NCBI RefSeq assembly: GCF_900564155.1
Contig: NZ_LS999839.1
Location: forward strand, 2,291,097-2,355,096
DNA: 64,000 nucleotides
Direction: 5' to 3'
From: Pedobacter schmidteae
GTDB lineage: Bacteria > Bacteroidota > Bacteroidia > Sphingobacteriales > Sphingobacteriaceae
Both the position numbers and the translations under genes were made by a program. Of the stretch, positions 55,437 to 64,000 are shown in pieces. The number at the start of each line of letters is the position of its first letter. Within the stretch, counting starts at the first letter, position 1. Below the pieces are notes generated by a model, which ran no database searches, was not told where the DNA came from, and saw nothing but the letters and a program-made list of their open reading frames with translations.

Positions 55437-55889
55437 ATGAAGCACTTGATTTTTATTTTTTCCATTCTTTTATGCAGTACTTTTTCCATATCTGCCCAAT
55501 CTCAGACAAAAAATGTTTTTACGGGAGCAAAGGCCACGCTAAAACATTACAAAGCACTGTATGTGCTGAACAATGGCGAGGAGAAAAGAGTAAACAGTAC
55601 GCTGCGAAATATTAAAAATGCATTGGAAGATCCCCGCCTGAAAGGCAAGTTGGAAGTGGAGTTGATTGTTTTTGGAGATGGCGTAAGTTTGTACGATAAA
55701 AATAGTCCATACCTGGAGAAGTTAAAGGATCTGAAATCGCGAGGCGTGTTGTTGGCACAGTGCGAAAACACATTACGTGAAAGGAATATTGATAAAAGTA
55801 CTTTATATGATTTTGTCAGTTTTGTGCCCAGCGGTAACGGTGAAATCATTATCCGCCAGCAGGAAGGTTGGGCAGTAATTCATCCCTAA
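55437..55889 (+). CDS. Secreted DsrE-like protein
   Basis: This protein of about 150 residues has a signal peptide (MKHLIFIFSILLCSTFSISA) and a DsrE/YchN-type alpha/beta core: HYKALYVLNNGEEKRVNSTL, KLEVELIVFGDGVSLY, and LLAQCENTLRERN with one conserved cysteine. DsrE relatives take part in sulfur transfer, but periplasmic forms are not characterised well. The frame begins at 55353, yet ATG 55437 starts the signal peptide and is preferred. Confidence 0.82.
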   Translation: MKHLIFIFSILLCSTFSISAQSQTKNVFTGAKATLKHYKALYVLNNGEEKRVNSTLRNIKNALEDPRLKGKLEVELIVFGDGVSLYDKNSPYLEKLKDLKSRGVLLAQCENTLRERNIDKSTLYDFVSFVPSGNGEIIIRQQEGWAVIHP

Positions 55890-55900
55890 CGCTGCAATCA

Positions 55901-55937
55901 GGCGGGGAAAGGAGTTTGCCGTAAAACCGCCGCTTTT
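55901..55937 (+). terminator. Weak hairpin after the DsrE-like gene
   Basis: GGCGG at 55901-55905 pairs with CCGCC at 55927-55931, followed by GCTTTTT. The long loop makes this a weak terminator. Confidence 0.35.
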
Positions 55938-56029
55938 TAGTATAATTTTAATTACGTTTAACTTTATTGAATTTGTGGCAAAATTGTTGCAGGTAAAACA
56001 CAGAATTTAAACGCAAAACAAAATTTATT

Positions 56030-56392
56030 ATGGTAAAAAGGGTACATGTGCTTGAAGATGATGAAGATATCAGATATATTATTGGTGTTTTATTAAAAGA
56101 TGAAGGCTATGAATTACAGCTGTCATCGTCATTTAGTGAACTAAAAAGTAAGCTGAAGGATTCTGTTCCCGATTTATTTATTTTAGATGTAATGTTGCCT
56201 GATGGCGATGGAACTGAAATTTGTACTGATTTGAAAACAGATGTGTTTACGAAACATATCCCCATAATCGTAATGTCTGCGAACGATAAAAATAAAGATA
56301 GGAGTATTGCCGCAGGTGCAGACGATTATATCAGCAAACCTTTTGATATTGACTATATCGTAACCAGGATTAATAAACTGCTGGCCAATTAA
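56030..56392 (+). CDS. Single-domain response regulator (CheY-like)
   Basis: This 120-residue receiver domain has acidic residues Asp10 and Asp11, the phosphorylation site Asp53 (FILDVMLPDGDG), Ser84 and Lys103 (SKPFD). There is no output domain. It should act through protein contact with a kinase or target. No histidine kinase gene lies nearby, so the partner is elsewhere. Confidence 0.93.
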   Translation: MVKRVHVLEDDEDIRYIIGVLLKDEGYELQLSSSFSELKSKLKDSVPDLFILDVMLPDGDGTEICTDLKTDVFTKHIPIIVMSANDKNKDRSIAAGADDYISKPFDIDYIVTRINKLLAN

Positions 56393-56554
56393 AACGGTTC
56401 AGGTTTCTAATGTTGGTGGTCAGCTCAGGAGATTCTTCGTTTAGCTCGTAATATCTGTTGCTTTGGATAAAATGTCTTTTGTTTGAATAGGCATTTGTGT
56501 TCTTGTTTAAGCAAAATTGTTCGTTAACTTTATAACGGTCAATAACACACACAA

Positions 56555-57451
56555 ATGAGCACGATCAAGAACCAATATTTTACATTGATACTTACGCTTT
56601 GCGTATCTGGAATGGGGCATGTAGCGTCTGCACAGCAGTTGCATTCGCTTAATTTTAAAACTACCAGTCAGCTAAAGGCATATTTTAAGCATACGGGCAA
56701 AAATAAGCCCATCATCAGCGGCCACAGAGGGGGCATGGTAAAAGGTTTTCCTGAAAATAGTATTGCAACCTTTGAAAATACATTGCGGTATACGCCGGCA
56801 TTTTTTGAAATAGATCCGCGCCTGACGAAGGACAGTATTGCGGTACTGATGCACGATGCCACGCTGGACAGGACTACCAATGGAAAAGGGAAAGTATCTG
56901 ATTATACTTTTGAGGAACTGCAACAATTCCGACTGAAAGATCCGGAAGGAAATGTAACTGCTTACAAGATCCCTGCACTGAAAGACGTGATTGCCTGGAG
57001 CAAGGGTAAAACAGTAGTAAATCTGGATAAAAAGGACCTGCCGATGGCTATGACCGCAAAAATTTTGACGGAATGTAAAAATGACATCATCATGCTGACC
57101 GTGCATAATGCTGAACAGGCGAAATTTTATTACAACTATAACCCCAGATGGATGTTGTCTGCTTTCGTGAAAACAAAGAAAGCTTTTGAAGAATATGAAG
57201 CTGCCGGGATTCCATGGGAAAATATGATTGCCTATATAGGCCCTGAAAATAAACCTGAAAATAAGGAGCTGTTTGATATGTTACATGCCAAAGGTGTGAT
57301 GTGCATGATCTCGGCCGCACCAACTTATGATAAATTGCCCGATGCTGCAGAAAGGGCCAGGAATTATAACGCAACTTTTGCTCAGGGGGCAGATGTATTG
57401 GAGTCGGATTTGCCTATTGAAGTGGCTGAGGCATTGAAGGCTAAAAAATAA
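56555..57451 (+). CDS. Secreted glycerophosphodiester phosphodiesterase-family protein
   Basis: This 298-residue protein has a signal peptide (to about Ala26) and a TIM-barrel GDPD domain. Catalytic and metal residues are visible: His57-Arg58 (ISGHRGG), Glu67-Asn68 (PENSIATFEN), Glu85 and Asp87 (FEIDPR) and His100-Asp101 (MHDATLDRTTNG). It should release glycerol 3-phosphate or phosphoalcohols from phosphodiesters in the periplasm. Length is typical of the family. Confidence 0.92.
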   Translation: MSTIKNQYFTLILTLCVSGMGHVASAQQLHSLNFKTTSQLKAYFKHTGKNKPIISGHRGGMVKGFPENSIATFENTLRYTPAFFEIDPRLTKDSIAVLMHDATLDRTTNGKGKVSDYTFEELQQFRLKDPEGNVTAYKIPALKDVIAWSKGKTVVNLDKKDLPMAMTAKILTECKNDIIMLTVHNAEQAKFYYNYNPRWMLSAFVKTKKAFEEYEAAGIPWENMIAYIGPENKPENKELFDMLHAKGVMCMISAAPTYDKLPDAAERARNYNATFAQGADVLESDLPIEVAEALKAKK

Positions 57452-57465
57452 TCTGTGTATCTTTG
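57434..57465 (+). promoter_or_regulatory. Promoter of module C sigma gene
   Basis: TTG at 57434-57436 and TATCTTTG at 57458-57465, 21 bases apart, match the -33/-7 pattern. It overlaps the end of the previous gene. Transcription would begin near 57472, so translation probably starts at ATG 57475 or 57484. Confidence 0.5.
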
Positions 57466-57474
57466 TTCCTGGGG

Positions 57475-58068
57475 ATGAATGATATGATTGCTTATAATGT
57501 TTGTAATGATGTGGAACTCTCAGCGCTGATTAAGGCAGGGGATGAGGCAGCGTTTGATGAAACTTACCGACGTTATTGGAAAAAACTATATAGCGAGGCC
57601 TATAAGCGACTTAGGAATGCAGAACTTTGCGAGGAGGTGATACAGGATGTTTTTGCTGATTTTTGGGTGAAACGAGAAGAGAAGCAGGTATTACAGTTAT
57701 TCCCTTACCTGGCGGCATCGGTGCGTTACCAGGTATTTATGTTATATAAAAAAGGCAAGTCGTTACCGGTTTTTGAAGAACCCCTGGAGCATATGGCGGA
57801 GGAATCATTGCAGGCAGATTCTCTTTTTTATGAAAAGGAGCTACGGGAATGTATCGATGTCTGGCTTGCTTTACAGCCCGAAAAGCGTAGGGAAATATTT
57901 AAGATGCGTTTTTCGGACGAACTCAGCACCAGGGAGATCAGTGAGATTTTGGGTATTTCCCAGAAAACAGTTCAAAATCAATTGTTGACCGCAACCGCAA
58001 GTCTGCGCGCCTCACTTGGCAAAATTGTAAGCCTCTCGGCAATTGTTATGGCAATGAAAGCCCATTGA
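57475..58068 (+). CDS. ECF RNA polymerase sigma factor, module C
   Basis: This protein of about 197 residues is an ECF sigma factor with region 2 (FDETYRRYWKKLYSEAYKRL, CEEVIQDVFADFWVKRE) and region 4 (STREISEILGISQKTVQNQL). The frame begins at TTG 57463 inside a promoter, so ATG 57475 was chosen; ATG 57484 is also possible. Its anti-sigma gene follows after 70 bases. It should activate the module C SusCD genes. Confidence 0.92.
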   Translation: MNDMIAYNVCNDVELSALIKAGDEAAFDETYRRYWKKLYSEAYKRLRNAELCEEVIQDVFADFWVKREEKQVLQLFPYLAASVRYQVFMLYKKGKSLPVFEEPLEHMAEESLQADSLFYEKELRECIDVWLALQPEKRREIFKMRFSDELSTREISEILGISQKTVQNQLLTATASLRASLGKIVSLSAIVMAMKAH

Positions 58069-58138
58069 AAAAATATTTTCCTCTGCCATAGGAGATTGTT
58101 GCTTTAAGGTATACTATATATAAAAGGCAATTTGTTTT

Positions 58139-59326
58139 ATGGCGCAGCTAACAAAAAAGGAATTTCTTGAACTGAAGGATAAATACCTTAGCGGCAATGC
58201 TTCTATGGCGGAAAAAGCAGTGCTGGAGGCTTATTACGAGTTGTTTGCGGCTGAACCGGAAGTGTTGGACAGAATTGCCGAATTTGGACTGGAAGAGCTG
58301 GAAAAAAAGATAAAACACAGGATTAAGGCTAGGGTGGTGGAATTGGAGGGAGAGCAAAAACCTAAGGTAAAACGGTTGTGGTACCGCATGGCATCGGCAG
58401 CTGTTGTTTTTCTTTGCCTGGGTGCCGGGCTGTATCTATATACCCGCCATACTTCAAACTACGGGGCACCATTGGAAGCACATAATGATATAGCGCCGGG
58501 AGGTAATAAGGCTATTCTTACCCTGGCCGATGGGAAAGAGATTGTACTGAGTGATGTAACCGAGGGACAGGTGGCTGTACAGCCGGGAATGACCATTAGC
58601 AAGTCTAAATCAGGGCAACTGGTTTATAAACTTACTGCTGCTAAAGCTGATGCGCATGCAGCAGGATACAATACGCTGCGTACGCCAAAAGGCGGGCAGT
58701 ATCAGATTAAGTTGCCCGATGGTACAATAGTCTGGTTAAATGCTGCCTCATCTATCCGGTTTCCCATTTCTTTCCTGGGGCAAACCGAGCGAAGGATTGA
58801 GTTAAAGGGTGAAGCATATTTCGAAGTTGCCAAATGGAGCAGGAAAGAAACACCGGAAAAAAGGGTGCCTTTTGTAGTGCAAAGTGCACAACAAAAGGTT
58901 GAGGTATTGGGAACACATTTTAACATAGATAGTTACGTTGATGAGGCAACAGTGAAAACGAGTTTGCTGGAGGGTTCGGTACGTGTGTCGTCCAACACCG
59001 GTTTCACGACTTTGTTAAAGCCGGATCAGCAGGTCATTCTGACTGCCAATGGGTTTAAAATGAAAACAATAGAGGGTGATCAGGCCATTGCCTGGAAAGA
59101 AGGTTTATTTGTTTTTGATGGGGATAAACTGGAAGATATCATGAAAAAGATAGCCCGATGGTATGATGTAAGCATCAGCTATGATGAAGAAACGCTTAAA
59201 AATAAACAATTCAGTGGTAGCGTATCCCGCAATTTGAGCTTATCTAAAGTGCTGGAAAAATTGGAGCTGGCTGGCGGATTGGAATTTAGCGTACATCAGC
59301 AGGAAATACGGGTGAGAGAAAAATAA
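58139..59326 (+). CDS. FecR-type anti-sigma factor, module C
   Basis: This 395-residue protein has a cytosolic N-terminus (KEFLELKDKYLSGNASMAEK onward), a transmembrane helix at about 82-102 (MASAAVVFLCLGAGLYLY), a FecR domain (APGGNKAILTLADGKEIVL, IKLPDGTIVWLNAASSI) and a DUF4974 end (FSGSVSRNLSLSKVLEKLEL). It closely resembles the module A protein and should hold the sigma factor encoded before it. Confidence 0.93.
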   Translation: MAQLTKKEFLELKDKYLSGNASMAEKAVLEAYYELFAAEPEVLDRIAEFGLEELEKKIKHRIKARVVELEGEQKPKVKRLWYRMASAAVVFLCLGAGLYLYTRHTSNYGAPLEAHNDIAPGGNKAILTLADGKEIVLSDVTEGQVAVQPGMTISKSKSGQLVYKLTAAKADAHAAGYNTLRTPKGGQYQIKLPDGTIVWLNAASSIRFPISFLGQTERRIELKGEAYFEVAKWSRKETPEKRVPFVVQSAQQKVEVLGTHFNIDSYVDEATVKTSLLEGSVRVSSNTGFTTLLKPDQQVILTANGFKMKTIEGDQAIAWKEGLFVFDGDKLEDIMKKIARWYDVSISYDEETLKNKQFSGSVSRNLSLSKVLEKLELAGGLEFSVHQQEIRVREK

Positions 59327-59377
59327 TATTTGTCGAAATTATAATATAAATACAACTAAACATAACCTAAACCAGCA

Positions 59378-59407
59378 ATGAAAAAGAAGAGAACAGCCGA
59401 TCCTTAG
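59378..59407 (+). other. Candidate leader peptide ORF before SusC, module C
   Basis: A 9-codon ORF (MKKKRTADP) begins after a CTAAACCA motif and ends in TAG, matching the position of the 10-codon ORF in module A. Not shown to be translated. Confidence 0.35.
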
Positions 59408-59433
59408 CACAGGAAAATGATAGCTGGATAATA

Positions 59434-59460
59434 ACCGGGAAAGCTGAACACAATCCCGGT
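59434..59460 (+). promoter_or_regulatory. Leader hairpin before SusC, module C
   Basis: A 7-bp stem (59434-59440 with 59454-59460) closes a 13-base loop with AAGCTGAACAC. The GAACAC and GGAAAG parts recur in the module A hairpin. AACTCAAA lies at 59522-59529, directly at the SusC ATG. Confidence 0.55.
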
Positions 59461-59528
59461 AATGATAGTCCAGGTACGGAATAACTTATGCGAACAAATT
59501 AATTACCGATTACACCTAAACAACTCAA

Positions 59529-62500
59529 ATGTATAAAATTTCTACAAATTTTAGATGCAGGAGTATGTCCTGCATCAGGAAAACACTGATGTTAATGAAG
59601 CTGACAACCCTGGTACTTATTGCAACGATGCTTCATGTAAGTGCTGCCTCTGTGGCTCAAAAGCTGACCCTGACGAAAAACAATATCAGCCTGAATGAAG
59701 TATTTAAAGAGATACGCAAACAGACGGGCTACAACATTTTGTGGCAAACAAATAAACTAAACGACAGGATGCGGGTGGATGCTAATTTTAACAACACACC
59801 ACTTGCAGATGTATTGCGGGAATACCTGCCGAAAAACAGTTTCGATTTTGTGATTAAAGACAAAACAATTGCTATTGTGGCAAAAAAGGATGCAACAATT
59901 TTTGACCGGTTGAGTGACTATTTTAACATGATCAATATCCGTTCTAAAGTGACCGATAAAAATGGCAATTCACTGCCAGGCGCTTCAGTAAAGGTAAAAG
60001 AAACCGGAAAGGTGGCCACAACAGATGCCAGTGGTATATTTATACTGTCGGATGTAGACCCTAAAGCGACTATTCTTATTTCTTACATCGGTTATGAGAC
60101 GCTGGAAATATCTGCCAGTGCACTGAATGTTATGAATGCGGTAGTATTGACCGAAACCCCAACCAAACTAAGTGAGGTAGCGGTAATCTCGACGGGATAT
60201 CAAACTTTAAAAAGATCGCAGCTAACCGGTGCCTATGCTTCTATTGGTCGCGACACTTATATGCAGAGCGTACCTGCTAACGGGAACATTACTGATAACC
60301 TGGAAGGACGTTTGGCGGGATTGATGCTAAACATCAATCAAAGTAGGGCAAACTGGTACGAGCAGGGGAATACAAGTCCTTTTGTAATCCGCGGTGTTTC
60401 CACCTTTCAGGCGATTAAAAAGCCTTTGATCGTTCTAAATGGTTACCCCACCGAAGTGGATATAGAATCCATCAATCCTTATGACATAGAATCTGTTACC
60501 ATCCTGAAAGATGCGGCTTCTGCCGCCATTTATGGCGTTAGGGCATCTAACGGGGTAGTCGTTATCAATACACGTAAAGGGTCGGTATCGAATAACAAAC
60601 CTGCCGTTCGTTTTAGTACTGCTTTGACCTATAGGCCAAAACCTGATTACAATAAGCTGGATTTGATTAAAGGCCGTGATTATGTTGATTTTGAAATTGC
60701 CTCGGCAAATAATTATATGGATAAAAATTTCACTTCGAAGGATCAGATTGATATGATGAACGGGACGTATACACCCGTTTTTAGCATTACTGATGATCTG
60801 CGAAATGGAAAGATCAGCCAGGAACAGGCCGATAAGATGTATAACGAGATTGCAGCTTATGACAATACCGAAGACTATAAAAAGCTGTTTTTGCAAAATC
60901 AATTGCTGCAAACTTATGATATGAATGTAAGTGGTGGCAGTACCAATGCAACTTATTTTTTTGGTGTAAACCATCAGAACAATGCCGGTTCGGGAAAGTT
61001 TTCGGGCTATAACCGGACTAGTCTGAATTATAGGGGAACCTTTGATTTTTCAAAACGCATTAACCTGGATGTGCAAACAGCCTATTCCAATAGTAACAGC
61101 AAATCTGTGCCAATTCCGGAATACAACTTTTTTAAGCCTTATCAACATTTTATGGATGCTTCCGGAAATGCTGTCTCCAGTTATTTTGCGCCGTTTAATG
61201 AAAACTATTATGGATTCGGACTAAGCGATGGCACCATCAGTGCAGCAAGAAATGCCGAGAACATGGCTATGGGCTTATATGATGAAATGTATTCGCCTTA
61301 TACAGAAATGTTCGAATCGAGCAATAAAACGGTTACCAATGTTTATCGTGCCCAGGGGAATTTAAAAGTGAACCTGTTGAGTGGCTTAAACCTGGAATTG
61401 GGCGGGGTGCTTGAAAAACAGAATTTTACCAATACAGAACTGGCCTCAGAAAAGGCCTACCCGACCAGGATCATGTTGAATTATTTTGCTAAAAAAGACC
61501 CCTTTACCGGGAAGCCTGTTTTTAGTATGCCACAAGGAGGTGTAAAAAAAACAACTGATAACGATTTGACGGCTTATACTTTAAGGGCACAGCTCACCTA
61601 CAATAAATTGATAGCTGGAAAGCATGACCTATCATTTTTAGGTGGTATAGAACAAAGAAAAAATACCAGCAACGCTAAGCTAAATACGATTTTTGGATAC
61701 GATAGCCAAACCCTGATTGTGAAACCTGCCGACCTGAGTTTGTTGGGCAATCAGAATTACATGCCCGAATTTGTGGATGTGATTGTGTCGGGCGTAGGTG
61801 GAGGCTTTGCTTTTGACCAAACCGATTTTTCACAGTTTTTTAACGAGAGTTTTGTGGATGACCGTTTTCTATCTTATTACGGAAATGGTGCTTATACCTA
61901 CGATGGTCGTTATAGCGTTACAGGAAGTATTAGGATTGACCAATCGAACCTTTTTGGTACAGATCCTAAATTCCGTTATACACCATTGTGGTCGGCCGGT
62001 TTTGCATGGAACCTGCGTAACGAAAATTTCATGAAAAATGCTGGCTGGCTTAGCGAGCTGAAGTTGCGTCTGGCTGCCGGATACAACGGAAACATTAAAA
62101 AGGGGAGCGGTCCTTTTAATTTGCTGAGAAGTTCGGTAAACAACTATGTGCCGAATCCGGTAGTGGGATACACCATTTCTGCACCGCGCAATAATTCGTT
62201 GAGATGGGAAAAAACATTCAACTTTAATGCTGGCTTGGATTTTGGTTTGCTAAGTGGCCGATTATCGGGGACAGTAGACTATTACATCAAAAGCGGTAAA
62301 GATATTTTTAGCCCGATAGAAGCTGATCCTACACTTGGATTTACCAATTTGCTGACCAATAATGCGTCGATAGAAAACCGTGGGGTTGACTTGAGCTTAT
62401 CATCATTAAATGTCAAGCAAGGGGAATTTTCGTGGAGAACGCAGGTGACCGGTTCTTTCAATCGCAGTAAGGTACTGAAAGTAAAAAATACCTATGTAGG

Positions 62501-63194
62501 TTTCTACAACTTTACCCGCGCCGGGATGGCTGAAAACGTAGAAGGACATCCGATGAGTTCGATCCTGGCACTGGATTATGCCGGGTTAAATGCCGACGGC
62601 AAACCTATGGTACGTGATGATCAGGGAAATCTGGTGGTGTTGAGTTTTATGTCGCAAACAGATGTTCCTTTCAGTGCGTTGAAGTTTGCAGGGGTAACAG
62701 ATCCGAAATATGCGCTCGGTTTTAATAACCAGTTTAGTTTGGGTGATTTTAATTTATCGGCCTTATTGATGTACTATGGTGGACATGTTGCTTTGGTGCG
62801 TCCCCCTTCTATTTTTGATGAACGACCTGGAAATGGCATACAAAATTTCTGGAAAAAGCCAGGCGATGAACTGACTACCAACGTACCAGGCTTTGGTGGT
62901 GCCTATGGCACACCGCAATACGTTGAAGTAAGAAATGGCTATAACAACGGGCTCCAGTTTGTTCGAAAAATGGATTACGTCGCCTTGCGAAATGTAACGT
63001 TGAGCTATAGCCTGAAAGACAGGGTAACCAAAAAACTGGGACTAAGTAGTACCAAACTGATTTTGCAGGTGCAAAATCCTGTTAAATATGTGTTCAGTGG
63101 AAACGATGTAGATCCGGAAACGCTGGATTTTACAGGAAGAAGAGGACTGCCGGTTGTGCCGTCTTATACGTTCTCCCTTTCGACCAATTTTTAA
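59529..63194 (+). CDS. SusC transporter with STN signalling domain, module C
   Basis: This 1221-residue TonB-linked transporter has a leading segment (MYKISTNFRC), a signal peptide ending SAASVAQ, an STN domain (about 45-120), a carboxypeptidase-like extension (SKVTDKNGNSLPGASVKVKE, about 137-215), a plug (VTILKDAASAAIYGVRASNG) and a barrel ending YTFSLSTNF. The STN domain pairs it with the FecR protein. SusD follows after 27 bases. Confidence 0.95.
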   Translation: MYKISTNFRCRSMSCIRKTLMLMKLTTLVLIATMLHVSAASVAQKLTLTKNNISLNEVFKEIRKQTGYNILWQTNKLNDRMRVDANFNNTPLADVLREYLPKNSFDFVIKDKTIAIVAKKDATIFDRLSDYFNMINIRSKVTDKNGNSLPGASVKVKETGKVATTDASGIFILSDVDPKATILISYIGYETLEISASALNVMNAVVLTETPTKLSEVAVISTGYQTLKRSQLTGAYASIGRDTYMQSVPANGNITDNLEGRLAGLMLNINQSRANWYEQGNTSPFVIRGVSTFQAIKKPLIVLNGYPTEVDIESINPYDIESVTILKDAASAAIYGVRASNGVVVINTRKGSVSNNKPAVRFSTALTYRPKPDYNKLDLIKGRDYVDFEIASANNYMDKNFTSKDQIDMMNGTYTPVFSITDDLRNGKISQEQADKMYNEIAAYDNTEDYKKLFLQNQLLQTYDMNVSGGSTNATYFFGVNHQNNAGSGKFSGYNRTSLNYRGTFDFSKRINLDVQTAYSNSNSKSVPIPEYNFFKPYQHFMDASGNAVSSYFAPFNENYYGFGLSDGTISAARNAENMAMGLYDEMYSPYTEMFESSNKTVTNVYRAQGNLKVNLLSGLNLELGGVLEKQNFTNTELASEKAYPTRIMLNYFAKKDPFTGKPVFSMPQGGVKKTTDNDLTAYTLRAQLTYNKLIAGKHDLSFLGGIEQRKNTSNAKLNTIFGYDSQTLIVKPADLSLLGNQNYMPEFVDVIVSGVGGGFAFDQTDFSQFFNESFVDDRFLSYYGNGAYTYDGRYSVTGSIRIDQSNLFGTDPKFRYTPLWSAGFAWNLRNENFMKNAGWLSELKLRLAAGYNGNIKKGSGPFNLLRSSVNNYVPNPVVGYTISAPRNNSLRWEKTFNFNAGLDFGLLSGRLSGTVDYYIKSGKDIFSPIEADPTLGFTNLLTNNASIENRGVDLSLSSLNVKQGEFSWRTQVTGSFNRSKVLKVKNTYVGFYNFTRAGMAENVEGHPMSSILALDYAGLNADGKPMVRDDQGNLVVLSFMSQTDVPFSALKFAGVTDPKYALGFNNQFSLGDFNLSALLMYYGGHVALVRPPSIFDERPGNGIQNFWKKPGDELTTNVPGFGGAYGTPQYVEVRNGYNNGLQFVRKMDYVALRNVTLSYSLKDRVTKKLGLSSTKLILQVQNPVKYVFSGNDVDPETLDFTGRRGLPVVPSYTFSLSTNF

Positions 63195-63221
63195 GTACAA
63201 ACCTGATAATACTGACAAAAA

Positions 63222-64000
63222 ATGAAATTGAGCAAATTATTATATACACTAGCAGTTCCGGTTTTACTAACTGCCTCCTGCACCAAGTTTTTGGATGTAA
63301 AGCCTAAAGGGGTAATTATTGCGGAAAACATCGGGGACTATGAAAGCCTTTTAAACTCGGGTGACATTGTAAATCCTTTTGGATCAAATAATCCGATCAT
63401 TTATCCAACTGATGATCTGAAAGATATCACCTTTAATCTGCAAAGCCAATCCTCTCCCCGTGGAAGTTTATACTTCTGGATGGAATATATCAACAATAGC
63501 AGTGTAAGGCCCGATATGTGGGTAGACCTGTACAGACAGATTGCAAACCTGAACGTAATTACAGAAGGAGTGCTTTCGGCTAAAGATGGAACAGAAGGAC
63601 AGCGGAAACAATTGTATGCCGAAGCCATGGTAGCCAAAGCTTTTAATTATTTCCATCTGTTGTCTGTATTTTCGCCTGCCTATGGTAAAACCACTGCGGC
63701 GGCCGACTATGGTGTGCCTTATGTAACTTCAACTGATGTAAGTATGGCTACACCTCCGCGCCCTAGTCTGGAGGCTTCTTATCAACAGTTGATCAGTGAC
63801 ATCAATGCCGCAATCCCCGATCTGCCTGAAAACAACATCAATAACACCAGGGTAACCAAATATGCAGCTTATGGGATGCTGACACGCATTTATATGAGCA
63901 TGGCCGATTACATAAATGCAGCTAAATATGCAGATATGGTCCTAAACTCGGGGCAAGCAAATATTCTGAATTATAGTGCTTACCTGGGTTCATCGTTGCC
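63222..64000 (+). CDS. SusD/RagB lipoprotein, module C (N-terminal part)
   Basis: The gene runs off the right edge. The first 259 residues show a lipobox LLTASC (Cys20), the N-terminal NIGDYESLLNSGDI segment, and TPR-like helices (AEAMVAKAFNYFHLLSVFSP, TKYAAYGMLTRIYMSMADYI). This is a SusD/RagB surface lipoprotein paired with the preceding SusC. Its C-terminus lies outside the window. Confidence 0.92.
   Translation, partial: MKLSKLLYTLAVPVLLTASCTKFLDVKPKGVIIAENIGDYESLLNSGDIVNPFGSNNPIIYPTDDLKDITFNLQSQSSPRGSLYFWMEYINNSSVRPDMWVDLYRQIANLNVITEGVLSAKDGTEGQRKQLYAEAMVAKAFNYFHLLSVFSPAYGKTTAAADYGVPYVTSTDVSMATPPRPSLEASYQQLISDINAAIPDLPENNINNTRVTKYAAYGMLTRIYMSMADYINAAKYADMVLNSGQANILNYSAYLGSSL

Overview
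This window reads as a chromosomal segment of a Gram-negative Bacteroidota bacterium, most likely Sphingobacteriaceae (Pedobacter or a close relative). The evidence is several SusC/SusD outer-membrane pairs, three ECF sigma/FecR-type anti-sigma/SusCD modules, promoters of the TAnnTTTG type, weak use of Shine-Dalgarno sites, the order parA-parB-DUF5683-dapB-lepB, the order rpmB-rpmG-DUF4295-ftsY-rimO, a bacillithiol enzyme (BshC) and lipid A synthesis (LpxB). I saw no transposase, integrase, phage gene or CRISPR array.

Layout. 1-3377: the end of a SusCD operon (SusD C-terminus, a zinc-metallohydrolase lipoprotein and a DUF4302 lipoprotein), closed by a strong hairpin. 3453-6096: a peptide-binding lipoprotein, a small unknown protein and an FMN reductase. 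6279-10666: the housekeeping run parA, parB, DUF5683, dapB, lepB. 10902-17408: a ROK regulator followed by a SusC/SusD pair. 17588-23497, all on the minus strand: rpmB, rpmG, DUF4295, ftsY, rimO, bshC and an Ldh-family dehydrogenase. 23723-33699 (module A): ECF sigma, FecR, STN-type SusC, SusD, then a three-gene ABC exporter-like unit. 33897-40788 (module B): ECF sigma, a 400-base gap with a 20-bp perfect palindrome, a FecR protein whose N-terminus looks like a CBS domain, an STN-SusC lacking the usual carboxypeptidase-like domain, and a SusD gene split by an in-frame amber codon. 40826-42723: a small secreted cysteine protein, a MauE/DoxX-type membrane protein and an AraC regulator. 42958-51701: acs, an outer-membrane barrel, an M16 peptidase, surE, a small membrane protein, lpxB and a thioesterase. 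51813-56392: a TonB receptor, tRNA-Tyr and tRNA-Ala, a 49-residue membrane protein, DUF4268, a DsrE-like protein and a response regulator. 56555-64000: a glycerophosphodiesterase, then module C (ECF sigma, FecR, STN-SusC, SusD running off the end).

How the genes work together. In modules A and C the STN domain of SusC probably signals substrate binding to the periplasmic FecR protein, which releases the ECF sigma factor to transcribe the SusCD genes. Both FecR-SusC gaps carry the same leader layout: a 9-10 codon leader peptide, a hairpin with a shared GAACAC loop motif, and an AACTCAAA motif near the SusC start. Module B is the most unusual part, departing from this plan in its anti-sigma protein, its SusC and its SusD. 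Substrates of all five SusCD systems are unknown, because no glycoside hydrolase or other diagnostic enzyme lies beside them.
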